A stretch of 64,000 bases of DNA from Diphasiastrum complanatum (Eukaryota > Streptophyta > Lycopodiopsida > Lycopodiales > Lycopodiaceae). Position 1 is the first letter of the stretch. Each line of letters starts with the position of its first letter. This document shows positions 22,911 to 34,389 of this stretch, piece after piece. The stretch is from NCBI GenBank assembly GCA_029204225.1, contig CM055098.1:55372282-55436281 (forward strand). Direction: 5' to 3'. The position numbers and the translations under genes are program-made. The notes under the pieces are model-generated. The model did not search any database and was not told the origin of the DNA. It saw only the letters and a program-made list of their open reading frames with translations.

Positions 22911-23137
22911 CAGAAATTTTCAAGAACGAAATAGGAGTCCTCGATACCATTTGCTTTGCCTTTTGTGCGCAAGAATAGCCAAAGGGATTGACTATCATCC
23001 GTCCCCTTGAAGACGTTGAAGTTGTTTGAGAGAAAAGCATTGCGGGAGGCAGAAAAAGTGGATGGACCTGTCGGATCGGGTAACATTATTTTTGGCCTTG
23101 GAGTTATGTAATCACTTCCTGAACAGCAATTTCCCAT
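22911..23137 (-). CDS. Candidate first exon, N-myristoylation-like MGNCCSG start
   Basis: The ATG at 23137 gives MGNCCSGSDY; Met-Gly-Asn-Cys-Cys is a classical signal for N-myristoylation plus palmitoylation, pointing to the membrane surface. The exon continues through PGPSTFSASRNAFL-like sequence and FNVFKGTDDSQSLWLFLR to YFVLENF, and ends at a GT donor (TTTCTG/GTAACA at 22911/22910). About 75 residues. I do not recognise the family. It lies upstream of, and on the same strand as, the long exon at 21.1-21.6 kb. Confidence 0.45.
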
Positions 23138-24728
23138 TTGAATATATATTATTTTCTCACTCGAAGCTGAGAGTTACCAGTCGCCATACAACCTTTTTGT
23201 CATTCCCATGACGTCGTCCAACGTACAATAATTGACTAAAGATGCGGAGACGGCAAACTTACGAAAGACGGAGGTCGCTAGAACACAAGACGCCAAGATC
23301 TACCGCTTTTTGCCATTCAGTTTCAGCCATGAAGGTACAGAAGCGATAGATTGTAGTCTTTGTAGATACAAATATGGCAGATATTTGGAAAGGCAGAGGT
23401 GGACAAGCCAAAAGCCAACCTTAAAATTGAACAGATGGAGCTGTTATGCCTTGCGCCTTAAGAACTGGCCTCGAATGGGCGTGGAAGATGAACCATACGC
23501 CATCAATACTCCGTATTATGACCTTGGCAAATCCAAACCATCCTCACTATCTCCTTATTTGCAAACTCAGCAGGTTCCTCTGATAGATTATCCCAGCTGA
23601 TCTCTTCCTCGATTCTGTTAGATCAAATCTGCTTGATTCATCTAAAATACACAACACAAACACTCTACATTATTCCAGCACTATCCACAGCATTGGCGTC
23701 AATACCTGATAAGAATTGAAGGATCCGAACAGAATTCATTCTGCAGAAACTGATCAAACATCAAAACTATTTCCCAACCATTCTGGGTTTCTGAAGAGGA
23801 TGCCATCTTTTCTGTGGCAGCAAAAAAAATCCCACGATCGCAAAAGACTCCGATCTCTTCTCATCTGCGACACCATGATGAAGCAACCTCCTCGACAATG
23901 CGCACCCCATTATCAGATCATGATCCAAAATTAAGCAAAGCTAATCAAGTGCTTAAACAAGGTTAGCCCAATAAACATGAGCTTAATCCGCCGAGTAACG
24001 GTCGGCCTTGGAAGGCGGGCGTTGACTCCTGTAGCTGAAGGAAGGGTGGTCCCGTGTCCCTAATTTTAGTGGCAGGAGACCAGTAAAGCGCGTCACGGAT
24101 GACCAAATGTGCCATTATTAGTGTTGTCAGCCTACAACCTCCACGGTCTCTCCTTGGGGGAAATTTCTTTTCAATAAGGGGCTTGCCAAAAAACTATAAT
24201 GTATTGAAAAAAGCTTATCGGATTTTTAAATGTCTTGAGAAGCTTGAAAAATCTAGGTTTTTTTTGAAGGATAACTAGAAAAGGGTTTTTAGAACACTAA
24301 TTTCAAACTGGGGACAAAGGTGATAGTGCATCCTTTTTTATAAATAGGCCTTGGTTGGCAAAAAATTACATATGTTTCTTTTTTCTCTCTTTCACTGACT
24401 TGGTGGTAAAGTGCTAGGTGGGATGGTACAAGTTGAATGTCCCCTATGAATGCTCGCGTACCATTTGCTCATCTTCCTTAAGTTGCCCTTGGCATGTGGA
24501 CCCTAGCTCCAAAAAATGGCTTGCATTGTCTCTATATTGCAATCGCAACTCAAAGTTGTATGAAGAAATAAGGAGAAGTTGGATGGGAGCTTTTCTTTTT
24601 CTTACAACAAAGCAACTAGAGGACTCTGTATTACACTAAGCAAGTTGCCTTGTAGTCAAGTCTTGAGCTACCACCCTTAATCAAAAAATTAGTGAAAGGG
24701 GCACATACAAGATTTGTCTATTGGACTA
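23138..24728. other. Upstream region of the candidate gene, nothing recognised
   Basis: Open frames here (for example plus 23232-23600) have no recognisable motifs and random-looking composition. A GC-richer patch lies at 23985-24110. Confidence 0.3.
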
Positions 24729-24742
24729 AATATGATATTATG

Positions 24743-24833
24743 CTTCTTGGTTTCCAAGAGGAGGCTCGAACCTGGGACCAAAGAAACTTTGGATGCCAAG
24801 CCAACCAACTGAGCCAACCCCGTTGGGTTAAAT
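24743..24833 (-). mobile_element. tRNA-derived SINE with perfect target duplication
   Basis: On the minus strand the 91-bp body contains a box A-like TGGCTCAGTTGGT and a box B-like GGTTCGAGCC, the internal RNA polymerase III promoter of tRNA-derived SINEs, 37 bp apart. It is flanked by a perfect 14-bp direct repeat AATATGATATTATG at 24729-24742 and 24834-24847, the mark of LINE-mediated retroposition. It is too short and lacks a clear cloverleaf for a working tRNA gene. Confidence 0.75.
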
Positions 24834-24847
24834 AATATGATATTATG

Positions 24848-25569
24848 AGAGGTTTGCTCTCTTAAACAAGTAGCCTTGAAAAATCAAATAAGGGTGGTTT
24901 TATATAAGTGTCAACTACCTTTGCTTGGCCTTTTCTCATGCCGCCCATTTTTCAATCACGTCAAGTGAGCTGATAAGGAAAGGTCACTCACTCCTATTTA
25001 AGTTTACTTGCCTACCTAGTACGTGTCATCTAGAGTATTGTAATCTAATTGGCCTATTTCAACACTTTGGCAACTCTAAACGTTGAGCAAGGTCACCATG
25101 CCAAAAAGCCAAAAAACCAAAAAACACTCTCTTGTCCTTACGTAGCAAAGGGCCCATGCCACCTCATGTGCTAGATGGTGGCAAGTCAAACCAAATTAGG
25201 AGGCCCTGTTTGCTCTCAATAAATCCCAATGGCAATTTTCCATATTGAACAACACCCAAGTATAAAACCACCCTAAGGATAGAAAATCTAGAAATCCAAA
25301 TGAGAGGGTTATGAGATGAAAATAAATAATGATGGACTGAGTGCTTTGAAACTCATAAATGAGAACATCAAATGCTCATATTATGATCTAGGCCCAACTT
25401 ATAAACTGATTTCCTATGAGCAGATAAGATCATGATTTTAATATAAGTTTATGCCTCTCTCCCTTATCCATATCGAGGTGTGCTCTACCACCCATCAATA
25501 GACCCATCAATAGATATTCTATAATATTTGTTGATCACTTCAAAACTAGATCAACCCAAAATAGTATGT
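24848..25569. other. Stretch without a recognised gene
   Basis: AT-rich, no motifs identified. Confidence 0.3.
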
Positions 25570-25930
25570 TGTCATGCAATCTGTCTTTGACATGTTTATT
25601 ACTAGCGGTTACATTACAAAATTTGGAGTAATGTTGCTTTCCCCTATAACAATTTTACACTCAAATTTTTGAAGGAGTAGCAACCATCAAGTGATTCTTC
25701 CAATTGTGAAGGGCCAATTAACTAGATATAGAAGGGCTTGATGGTCAACAAAGAATACAAAATGATTAGCCAAAAGATAACATCGAGATCTATTGACACC
25801 ATAAAGCATATATGATGCTTCTTCTTCTATGGTAGTGTGATTTTATGTCAATATAAACTTAATGTTTATTGATGAAGTACATCTGATAATCCTTATACTC
25901 TTCAAGTTGGGTCAAAATGCTACTAATGAT
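25570..25930 (-). pseudogene. Decayed Ty3/gypsy RNase H fragment
   Basis: The minus strand gives a run resembling YLLANHFVFFVDHQALLYLV followed by NWPFTIGRIT and WLLLLQKFE, the Athila/Tat-type RNase H end, preceded by a degraded EEEASYML (for TEREALAM). Stops and frameshifts are frequent. It is not closely similar to A or B and probably comes from another Tat-like family. Confidence 0.65.
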
Positions 25931-28295
25931 TTATTTTGAAATCTTTGTGTGAATACCACAATCCAATTTGGAGGTAAAAGGATAGGATGATATTTGCATG
26001 GTGATTGACTGCTTTTGGTGCAAGAATAGGAGATCAAATGCTTTTGGTGCAAGAATAGGAGATTGTATAGAGAATATTTCTCAACTTTTGGGGCTTATAT
26101 ATCTTGTAGAAACTTGCCCTACTCCTCATTCTAATTTCATGTTTCCAAGAGCCAAGATCCTCTCCTTTCTTGCATTCAGTCTCCATGGCTTGGGGGTGAA
26201 GCAGTTAGGGATTTGAGTATCCGTTTCTTGTTGGTTGGGTAGTTTGGCTCCACATGTGTCCTTTTGGTTGCTTGCATGCAACATGATCTAGGTAGATCTC
26301 CACTTGGCGATCCTTAAGAAAGGCTATGCATCAATCAGAAGGTGGAGTTGCTTTTTGTTTTTTCCCAGCTTTTTGGTATTTTCTCCTTGCTTTTTACCTG
26401 CTTGTGGTGGAATTGACCTCCAAGTAAGTGGCTTCTCTTATTTTGGTTTGCTTTTACCCTAATGATCATTATTATGGAAATTTTTCATAGAAAATGATGG
26501 AAATTTATGGATTTTTGATGGTTTTTTTGTTGTTTTTGAGCTAGTATTCAATGTTTTTGCTTGAAATTCATCGAAGTTACTGATCTTGGGCATTTTTCAG
26601 AATTGTACTTGCTGTTTTACTGTAATTATGATTGATTCTAATGATTGCATGTTTGTCGAAAAGTCAAAATTGGACTTAGATAGATAGTGACTTCTAGCCA
26701 AAAATTGGAGTTTTTGGGCCAGAAATTATTGGCTATATGAATCGTGATTGACTAAAGTCAAAATTTTAGTGCGTGCATGTAATTGGATTACAGTAGACAT
26801 GGCCTGATTGCACTTGCATGTGGATTTGATCCACACGAATTTGCAAAACATGTTTTTTTGGTGGTTTTTTCAATGTTTTTGGTGTTATTCATAAAATCCA
26901 TAGCTAATATTTTGAATGCACATTTTCAGAGGTGTAATGATGATATAATAAGGCTTTCATAAAGTTTAATTAGGACTGGACACCATTAAGGGTCTCAAAA
27001 AGTCAAAAAATACTGTATTTTTGAGGTTTTTTTTTTTAAAAAAATAATCTTGAATAACTCTCAATAGGTGGTCTGAACCCATAGGATATTTTTATAAGAT
27101 GAAAGACATGATGTATTGCCTCTGATTTGAGCCCTCATGCAGCCAATTTGGAGTTGGGGGGCTTAGGCACCAACATCTTGAAGTTTTGTTTTGTTTGTTT
27201 AAGGACTCCATCAATGCAATATTTGTATGGTATGAGCTTATGATTGCTTGCTGGACCTGATGGAAGCCTCTATGCCTCTCTAATAAACCTTAGAAGTGTG
27301 CTTGTAACCTTTGATTAGATGCATATTGGGATGGAGTTAGATTTTTGACAATACCACCTAGTAAAGTGCACCTTCCTACTACAATTTTAGTTTGGGTCGC
27401 ACGTTGTTTCGAAATCCTTTTGAAGTGAGATGACAACTGTAATATTGCCAAGTCGATGCTTTAAATCAATTTTCACAGTTTTGGTCCATATCGAACGGAA
27501 TTTGAAAATCCCAATTATGTAAAATTTTGAAAGAACCGTGGATGTTTTGATTTTGTTCAAACTCGTTGATTTTGATCAAACAAAAATTGCTTATAAAGTG
27601 AATGACCTTACTGAGATGAAATCATTTAGTTTTATAAGGTCACAGTACCTTTCACTTTCGGTTGAAGATTTTGAAATCTATCAAATTAAGTCAACATTTC
27701 TTGTTTTATGTGATCAATAAAGACCAAGAATAACACGTCTTGTTGGAATGGTTTTTATGCTGATCTACGTCTAGATTTGCCAGTAGTTGAGTGCGACACT
27801 TAACTACTGAACAAACAAAATTGTTTGGATGTTCAGTAGATAAAACTACTATTGCTTCAAGATTGGCCCTTTTCCTAGCCATATCTGGGGCTTTTAGCTT
27901 GAACCACATTTGGAAAGGGAGGAAGGAGATGAAGCCTGAGCAAGTGAGAATACAATTGGAATTTAGCTTTGGAATTATTTTTAAACTACCTCTAAAAATT
28001 TGGGTTCCTTTCTCTAGTGTTCCAATTAGAATTTCGAGGAATCGAAGATCCTAAGAGTAGAGGTAACGGCAAATGGATAATAATCCATTTATGGAACCAT
28101 CTTTGTGTTGCAATTGGATTTGGATTAAATTCCTTGAATTTGCAAACAAAAAGCAGTTGGTATATGTTCCATATAGGAAGTTTGTAATTTAGATTCTTTT
28201 TTATTGTATTATAGAGTGTTTCTTTACTATAATTGAGACAACCAAGAGTACTTTCTTCTTTGGAAGAAATGAAATTCTTCTTATTGATTCTAAAA
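25931..28295. other. Long AT-rich stretch, no recognised gene
   Basis: Contains a local duplication at 26010-26063 (25-bp copies of TGCTTTTGGTGCAAGAATAG and on, period 29). Short open frames at 27538-27720 and 27791-28054 have no recognisable motif. Confidence 0.3.
26010..26063. repeat. 29-bp tandem duplication
   Basis: Two perfect 25-bp copies at 26010-26034 and 26039-26063 separated by CAAA. Confidence 0.85.
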
Positions 28296-28510
28296 TAGAT
28301 ATGGAATATCTATTACAATTTTTTTTGGTTGTATTGAGATTCTTAATGTTCCTTTTGGTTCAATAAATACACTTGTCGCATTTCAACAGTATTTGAATGA
28401 TATATCTCGTCCATACCTAGGTTAATGCGGAGTGATATTCTTAGATGATGAGTTCATTTACAGAGAAATGCTTAGGGAGCATGAGAGAATTCAATGGCTA
28501 GAAGTATCTC
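28296..28510 (+). pseudogene. Decayed Ty3/gypsy reverse transcriptase fragment
   Basis: The plus-strand frame reads LNVPFGSINTLVAFQQYLND, then ISRPYLG, a stop, and CGVIFLDDEFIY, corresponding to the NAPATFQ, RPYL and FLDDILIYS boxes of gypsy RT. Only about 70 residues are readable. Confidence 0.65.
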
Positions 28511-29600
28511 CTGGAATTGATTGTGAATATGATCCTATATTTGGGTAAGGATAGCCATATAGTCTATTTGACTTTTTGTAAATATATCTAGAGGCAGAGA
28601 ATTCTTGGAGAGAAAGCGTATGGGACATTAGTGATTCCAAAAGGAATTTCTTGTGTGAGAGTGATATGTAGACCGATGGTTAGTGATTATTGTAATAGCA
28701 ATACTAATAGAGGAATCCATTGGTTATTTGGTTCAGGGTATTTTGGAAAGTTGTGAAATATAGATCCAGATCCCAAATGGTATCTCATTATTTACAAAAT
28801 CTAAAGATTCTTAAATCTAGTTCTCTTTTATTTGAATCCATACTTTTTCAAATTTTCTTAAAGTGTGGAACTATGTTTTGAAGGACTGATTATAATTATA
28901 TGAAATTATACTTCCATACTGTTGTGAATATGGCTCAAAATCTGTTGACATTTCAATTGATTCAGATTCAGTGAAGGAATGACTAAATTTGTGGAATTTA
29001 GACTTCCTAGACCCAAATGATTACCTCTATTTGATAATTGATTATTGAGATGTAATATTTTTATCACTTAGGATAAAATATTTTATGATTTTGGAGAAAA
29101 TTCGATTTGTAATAGTATTGGATACTCATTACTAACTTTTTCTATCTTTGATATCTTATAAATTGTCCTAGGAACTTTTTTTTAAGAAAAATTGAGAATT
29201 TTTTGCCTGTCAGAGGACACTCGGAGTGGTCACTCTTGAATTGCACTCACATGCATTTACTACCAAACATGTAAGCCAAGATGTTAGCTTGTTACTCGGT
29301 TGAACACCAATGGATTCCTACCAATTAATTGCTACCAAATGACATGAGCAGATCCTTGCAAATGGAAACCAATCTAAACAAGCATTCAACCACAAACAAG
29401 AATTAGAAAACCAGCATCACAAATGTCCAAAGAAACACATTTCTTGATTCTTGGACATTCCAAGAACATCAAGAACTAGGATGCCAATGGATATGCAAAG
29501 TCTCAATCACATTCCTAGCCTATAAAGTTTAGTTGAATGTCTGAATCCTACCTCAAGAATGCAATCTATTCTTCTCTTTGGCTCCTGAAATTGGCTATAT
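28511..29600. other. AT-rich stretch without a recognised gene
   Basis: Nothing identified on either strand. Confidence 0.3.
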
Positions 29601-29639
29601 TACTCTTTCTCTGGGCATGACTGTGCCTATTTAGTTATA

Positions 29640-29840
29640 GAAATCACGGTCGATCTGATTACGTAGCCAAACATTAAGCAACAAAATATCAGAAGAATAA
29701 TCTGTTGCAAACAGCTAGACAAATTATTAGTCGTGAATGATTCGCGAAGAGCTAGACTGAGCTCGACTGATAATTAGTCACGAATTAGTCGTGAAAGACA
29801 AGATTAAATATTAGTCGCCAACATCTAGACTAATAATAAT
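29640..29840 (-). repeat. Diverged copia LTR piece related to the LTR of E
   Basis: The reverse complement contains GCGACTAAT, CACGACTAATTCGTGACTAA, TCGCGAATCATTCACGACTAA and TGTTTGGCTACGTAATCA, in the order seen in the LTR of E at 14930-15030. The copy is older and its ends were not found. Confidence 0.6.
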
Positions 29841-30187
29841 TTGCTAAGAACATATTACCAGATTGAGCAATAAGAGAGTCAGATAGTAGAAAAGTATAGC
29901 AATATTGACACAAATCTGAACACAGAACAAAACAGAGCTGTTATCAAATTAAGTATAGCAAAATATACATGTCAATAATGCTATGGAGCACAAGACAATA
30001 GCGGACGAAACCGCGTGCTCTACAAAGCTAATTCAATCTGTAAAAGGAATGAATATGTTATTGACAATACAAAAGAATCAATGCGCAAGGCATCTACTTC
30101 GTCTATCTTTGATAAGTTTCTGATGCTATTATTTTCACACACATTGTTATCTCATATCTTGTCATATATATACACAATTTTACAGGT

Positions 30188-31205
30188 TTGCAGATGAAGA
30201 AAGTTCAAAGTGGATGTGTTGTCTGTAGGAGATCATGGGTGGCTGCTGTCATTGTCAAATCTGTTAGCATAGTTGCATGGGATGAGCGTGAAAAGGTAGA
30301 CAGTGGCAATAACAGAAAAGGAAAGTATTTTCCCAAGTGTCAGCAGAGAGCCTTACCTAGATTTTTCCAGACAACCAGAACTCTGCTCGCAAAAGATCCT
30401 ACAATGACCCTTGGAAAGGCAATTGTCAAGATTTGAGAGGAAGTCGAGGCTCGAGAGCATCTTGATCACAAGGATGCTTCGGACAGGCCCTCTACAACAG
30501 CAAAGATAAGACAAAGAAATAATTTAAGCCTAAGAGGGAGTCAGATCGAAAGCAGGATCATGATCATTAAGCAGCGAGGACCAGCAAAGGCAAATGGAAG
30601 AACAAAGAAAGGTCGAAACAACAAGGTGGAGACAAGAAGACCTGCGTGAGATGCAGACGCGAAGGGCACAGAGTCGATACGTGCTGGCTCAATCCGAAGA
30701 TTGAGTGTATCCACTGTCACAAGAAAGGTCATGCAGCCATGGACTGCCGCCTGAACCCAAGAAACAAATCAGCACAGAACAGACATGAGAACAATAATAG
30801 TTTGTCCTATGTCGAGGAGCCAGAGAGCTCGAAAATGGGCGAAGAGAGATCGAACAGAAATAGTTCGACCGCCTACATTTGTGCAGACGTGTGTGCAGTG
30901 TCAACACCTGACACACAGGAGGTGATCCTAGATTCAAGAGCTACCTCACACTTCGTCACATCAAGATGAATTATGTCTAATTTTTGAAGTGCTGATCCAT
31001 CAAGATTCATTGTTCTTGGAGATGGATCCAAACATCAAGTGAATGGTATTGGTTCACTGTGGCTCAACACGAATGGCAGAGACAGACGACTCAAAGATGT
31101 TCTGTTAGTGCCTACACTGCAGCATGACTTGCTATTTGTGGCAAGAATAACTAATGTAGAGATGCATGTGACATTCTCGAACGAAGAGAGGGAGCTGAAG
31201 AAATG
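30188..31205 (+). pseudogene. Ty1/copia gag and protease fragment (element H)
   Basis: 30310-30480 reads as a gag segment (FFQTTRTLLAKDPTMTLGKA) shared with the fragment at 42.1 kb. 30646-30969 carries two zinc knuckles, CRREGHRVDTCW and CIHCHKKGHAAMDC, then a protease site VILDSRATSHFVTS in which the active-site Gly is replaced by Arg. Downstream, LGDGSKHQVNGIGSLW and VLLVPTLQHDLLFV are the segment that normally follows the protease in copia. Stops near 30433 and 30969 and frameshifts break it. Confidence 0.8.
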
Positions 31206-31234
31206 AAATGTTTCAATCCTGAACCCTTGACAAA

Positions 31235-31285
31235 AGACGACAAGACATGACATGACATGACACGACACGACAAAACACGAAATTA
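31235..31285. repeat. Pentanucleotide array (GACAY-type)
   Basis: Imperfect five-base repeats GACAT, GACAC and GACAA at the end of the copia H fragment. Confidence 0.7.
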
Positions 31286-32220
31286 GTCGTGCTCCTCAAC
31301 TGACCAAGAAGATCAGCCAGTACCATGGGGTACAAATATTTGATCAGATATCATGACATCAATAGGAGCATTCTAGATCGTGGCTAATCCGCCACTCTTG
31401 TAATTCGTGATTAGTTGTAGATGTCTAATCACTCTAATCTAGGAGTTACACGACGCAACTATATACTTTTTGTGTGCTGTATAATACTGTAATGCCAGTA
31501 AGCAAGCAAGAAGTCAGAAGATGAAAAATATAGAACACAAGTCCGCCTGCGTGCGAGACAATTCTATAGAGGATCCGTAGATCCACAAGTCCTCTAGTAA
31601 GCGAGACACAATTCGTGAGAGAGCTGTATTTCTCTCACACCAACGCACTACGTGGATCTATCATGCAATGCTTGAAGAATCAAGAAAATCAATAGATGAT
31701 ATTGTAGTTGTTGTGCACATTATTAATCTAAATGATTGTATGATCTTGAATGTAAATTCGTCTGCTACAATTCGTGTGTCTGATTCACTTGCTCATTTAA
31801 TTTCGCACTTTGGTTTGATATTGTTGAATGCTATATTAATTTGTTAACATAGATCAACAGTGTTTGACTACTCTCTGAAGGATTGTAGGAATGATATAGC
31901 CAGTAGTGACCAGCGATCATATCTAAATTCCTTACAAATTGATCGTGTTCGTGAATCCTTTCGCTTCATGTTTCACCTCGCTTCGCTTCGCGATCACTTG
32001 GCTATAAGGGTAAATCAATTACAGAGCTCATCTAAGTTTCGTTTCATTTCGTTTCATCTTGTTTCGTCTCGTCTCGTCTCGTCTCGTTGTAGAGCCTGAT
32101 TGATTTTGTCGCGAACTCTTTCACTTCGTTTCATTTCGTGTCGTTTCGTGATCTCTGTGCTTCCAGCGTTGTGATATTGCTTTTGAGACAAAGCTTTCCA
32201 AGGAGGAGTTATAGCATAGG
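31286..32220. other. No recognised gene; imperfect (TTTCR)/(CGTCT) pentamer arrays
   Basis: From about 31965 to 32150 there are many TTTCG/TTTCA/TCGTC pentamers, including four CGTCT units near 32068. Elsewhere nothing is identified. Confidence 0.4.
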
Positions 32221-32224
32221 AGGT

Positions 32225-32715
32225 TGGGACATCCCAACTACAAATTCATGCTTTCTATGTGCAAAGAAGCCAAGGCTATTGTCTTACCAAAGAATTTTTC
32301 CAAGGGGATCAAGCCATGTGAGGCTTGTGCTATTGCAAAGATGTGCAATTCTCATAATCTCAAAGCAAGGGAGGAGCCACTTGCTTTGTGACTCTTATTG
32401 ATGATATCACAAGATATACATGGCTATAACTTCTCTCTTCTAAATATTTGGTGTATGATCACTTCCTCATATTTAAAGCATATGTTGAAAAGCAATTCTC
32501 ATTGAAGATAAAGGCTTTGAGGTGTGATGGAGGAGGAGAGTATATCTCCAACAAATTCCATGACTATTGTGAGCAAGAAGCTATAAAGAGGGAGTTCTCT
32601 TGTGGTTATTCTCCATCTCAAAATGGAGTGGCCGAGAGGAAGAATAGATCCTTTTGTGAATGTGCAAAAGCCATAAGGATTGAAGCATCGTATCATCTAA
32701 GAACTAAAGGAATAG
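32225..32715 (+). pseudogene. Ty1/copia integrase fragment
   Basis: A degenerate pre-integrase zinc finger (CEACAIAKMC near 32318) is followed by an integrase core with LIDDITRYTW, RCDGGGEYISNKF and SPSQNGVAERKNR, the three acidic DDE positions. Frameshifts lie near 32390 and 32430. It stops abruptly at about 32715. Confidence 0.8.
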
Positions 32716-32719
32716 GATG

Positions 32720-33300
32720 AGTGGCTAGTAGAATTTGTTGAACTTAAAAAGAAGGGTCACATACAAACTCCCTTAATAGCCAATAAATGGGACAAAAAAC
32801 TCAAACAAATGATTGCAAGAAGAAAGTGGCAATCACAAGAAAAAACTCCAAGACCTCCAAACCCACTTGGACTACGTAAAATTAGCCCTCAATCAACAAA
32901 AACAGAAAAATAATAACCTAAAAAAAAAATCTATGCACCATGTTGAGGACCAATTGGGAGATAGATGCTACCTTCAAGGAGGCCCAAGTGTTGGTAAAAA
33001 ATTTGGAAGGATTCATCAAAGAGGACCTAGAAAAAACAAGACAAATGTTTAATGTGAAACTACATATAGCTAAGCAAGCAATCAAGGTAGTCCATGATTA
33101 ACTAACTACTCATAAAAAGCAATTAGAAGAATATGAAACCCTATTAGATAAGTAAAGAGATTAACTAGACTAAGCTAAATGCAAGAGTGCAAATAATCAA
33201 TCCAAAATGATGAAGCGCCATAAAAAACCAACATACACTCATCAAGACCAAAGTCATAAAGTCCTCACCAACCTTATTTGACTAAACTACAGAATAATCA
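32720..33300 (+). pseudogene. Degenerate lysine/glutamine-rich coiled-coil coding region
   Basis: Several plus-strand frames read as a broken coiled-coil protein (LVKNLEGFIKEDLEKTRQMF, AKQAIKVVHD, KKQLEEYETLLDK). It directly follows the integrase scrap. The family is unknown; it could be a third ORF or an unrelated pseudogene. Confidence 0.35.
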
Positions 33301-33459
33301 AATAAAATGCTAGTAGTAGAAAGGCCTTCAATAGTAGGTATGGAGGAGAAGTTCATATTTTGAATGGGCCAACAAGGCCAAGCAAAAACTTTCAACAACT
33401 ACAATCAATTGCCCTTGGAACTAAAATTTTTATTTTTCTTATTTTAAAATGTGTTTTTA

Positions 33460-33464
<5 letters not shown>

Positions 33465-33495
<31 letters not shown>
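33465..33495. repeat. (CT)n microsatellite
   Basis: About 15 uninterrupted CT units. Confidence 0.95.
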
Positions 33496-33499
<4 letters not shown>

Positions 33500-34060
33500 G
33501 AAGCATCAAAAAATTGTACCAATCCATGATTAAGTAAACAAAACATTATTTAATTTTTTGAAAATTATGCATTATAGTAGATGGATTTGTTTGGTTCTAT
33601 AGAAAACTTGGTAGCCCACCAACTAGAGTGGTCATTATTTTGTGGTTTATTTTTATTTTTCAAATCATCAAACAAATCCATTACAATTGCTTACAACTCC
33701 ATATATGCATCATCTTTCTTTTCATACTTTCTAACCCTCTTTAACTTTAGAATATGTACACAAGTATAAGAGATCTATGAGTTTCAAACTATTGGAATTC
33801 CCTTGTAATTCATTATTGTAATGAAATATAAAGGTGGAGTGAGCTTTTTAGAATAAAATATTTTCTGTGTTGTATCATTCTAGTACGTATTTTGTCTTTT
33901 AAGAAGGTATTATTTATTAGGTGTTATGATCATGTGTTGTTTAATGATGCAATTGTAATATTGTTTATGATGCAATAACAAGCAATGTGTATAGAATAGA
34001 CCATAATGCTTGAAATAGATAAATGCAAATCTATTTGAATACAAGTACATATGATCATGA
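33496..34060. other. AT-rich stretch without a recognised gene
   Basis: Nothing identified. Confidence 0.3.
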
Positions 34061-34380
34061 AACATCATAAAAACAGGTATCATAAATCCAGCCGCACAGA
34101 ACAAACAATCTGTTTCCAACTAAGAAAACCAAATTGTTTCCAAATTGTTTATAAACAACACAACACAAAATAACAAGTGACATATAACAATGTGGATCCA
34201 CTGAAAACTCGAACAGTATGATATTTGCAAAACATGGAACATCATAAAAACATGTACTATAAATCCAGCAACATAGAACAAACAATCTATTTCCAACTAG
34301 AAAAACCAAATTATTTCCAAATTGTTTATAAACGACACAGTACAAACTAACAAGTGACATATAACAATGTGGATCCACCA
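34061..34380. repeat. 177-bp tandem duplication
   Basis: AACATCATAAAAAC starts both copies, at 34061 and 34238. They match through AATGTGGATCCAC with scattered substitutions; the second is partial. It explains the internally repeated open frame on the minus strand. Confidence 0.85.
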
Positions 34381-34389
34381 AAAAGAACT

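Noticed and set aside
23232-23600. 122-codon plus-strand frame upstream of the MGNCC exon
   Set aside because: No recognisable motif and composition looks random; more likely promoter or leader sequence.
24743-24833. Functional tRNA gene on the minus strand
   Set aside because: Box A and box B are present but I cannot form a standard acceptor and anticodon stem, and the 14-bp flanking duplication indicates a SINE.
34055-34381. 108-codon minus-strand frame with an internal repeat
   Set aside because: The repeat is explained by a 177-bp tandem DNA duplication whose length happens to be a multiple of three; no recognisable protein.
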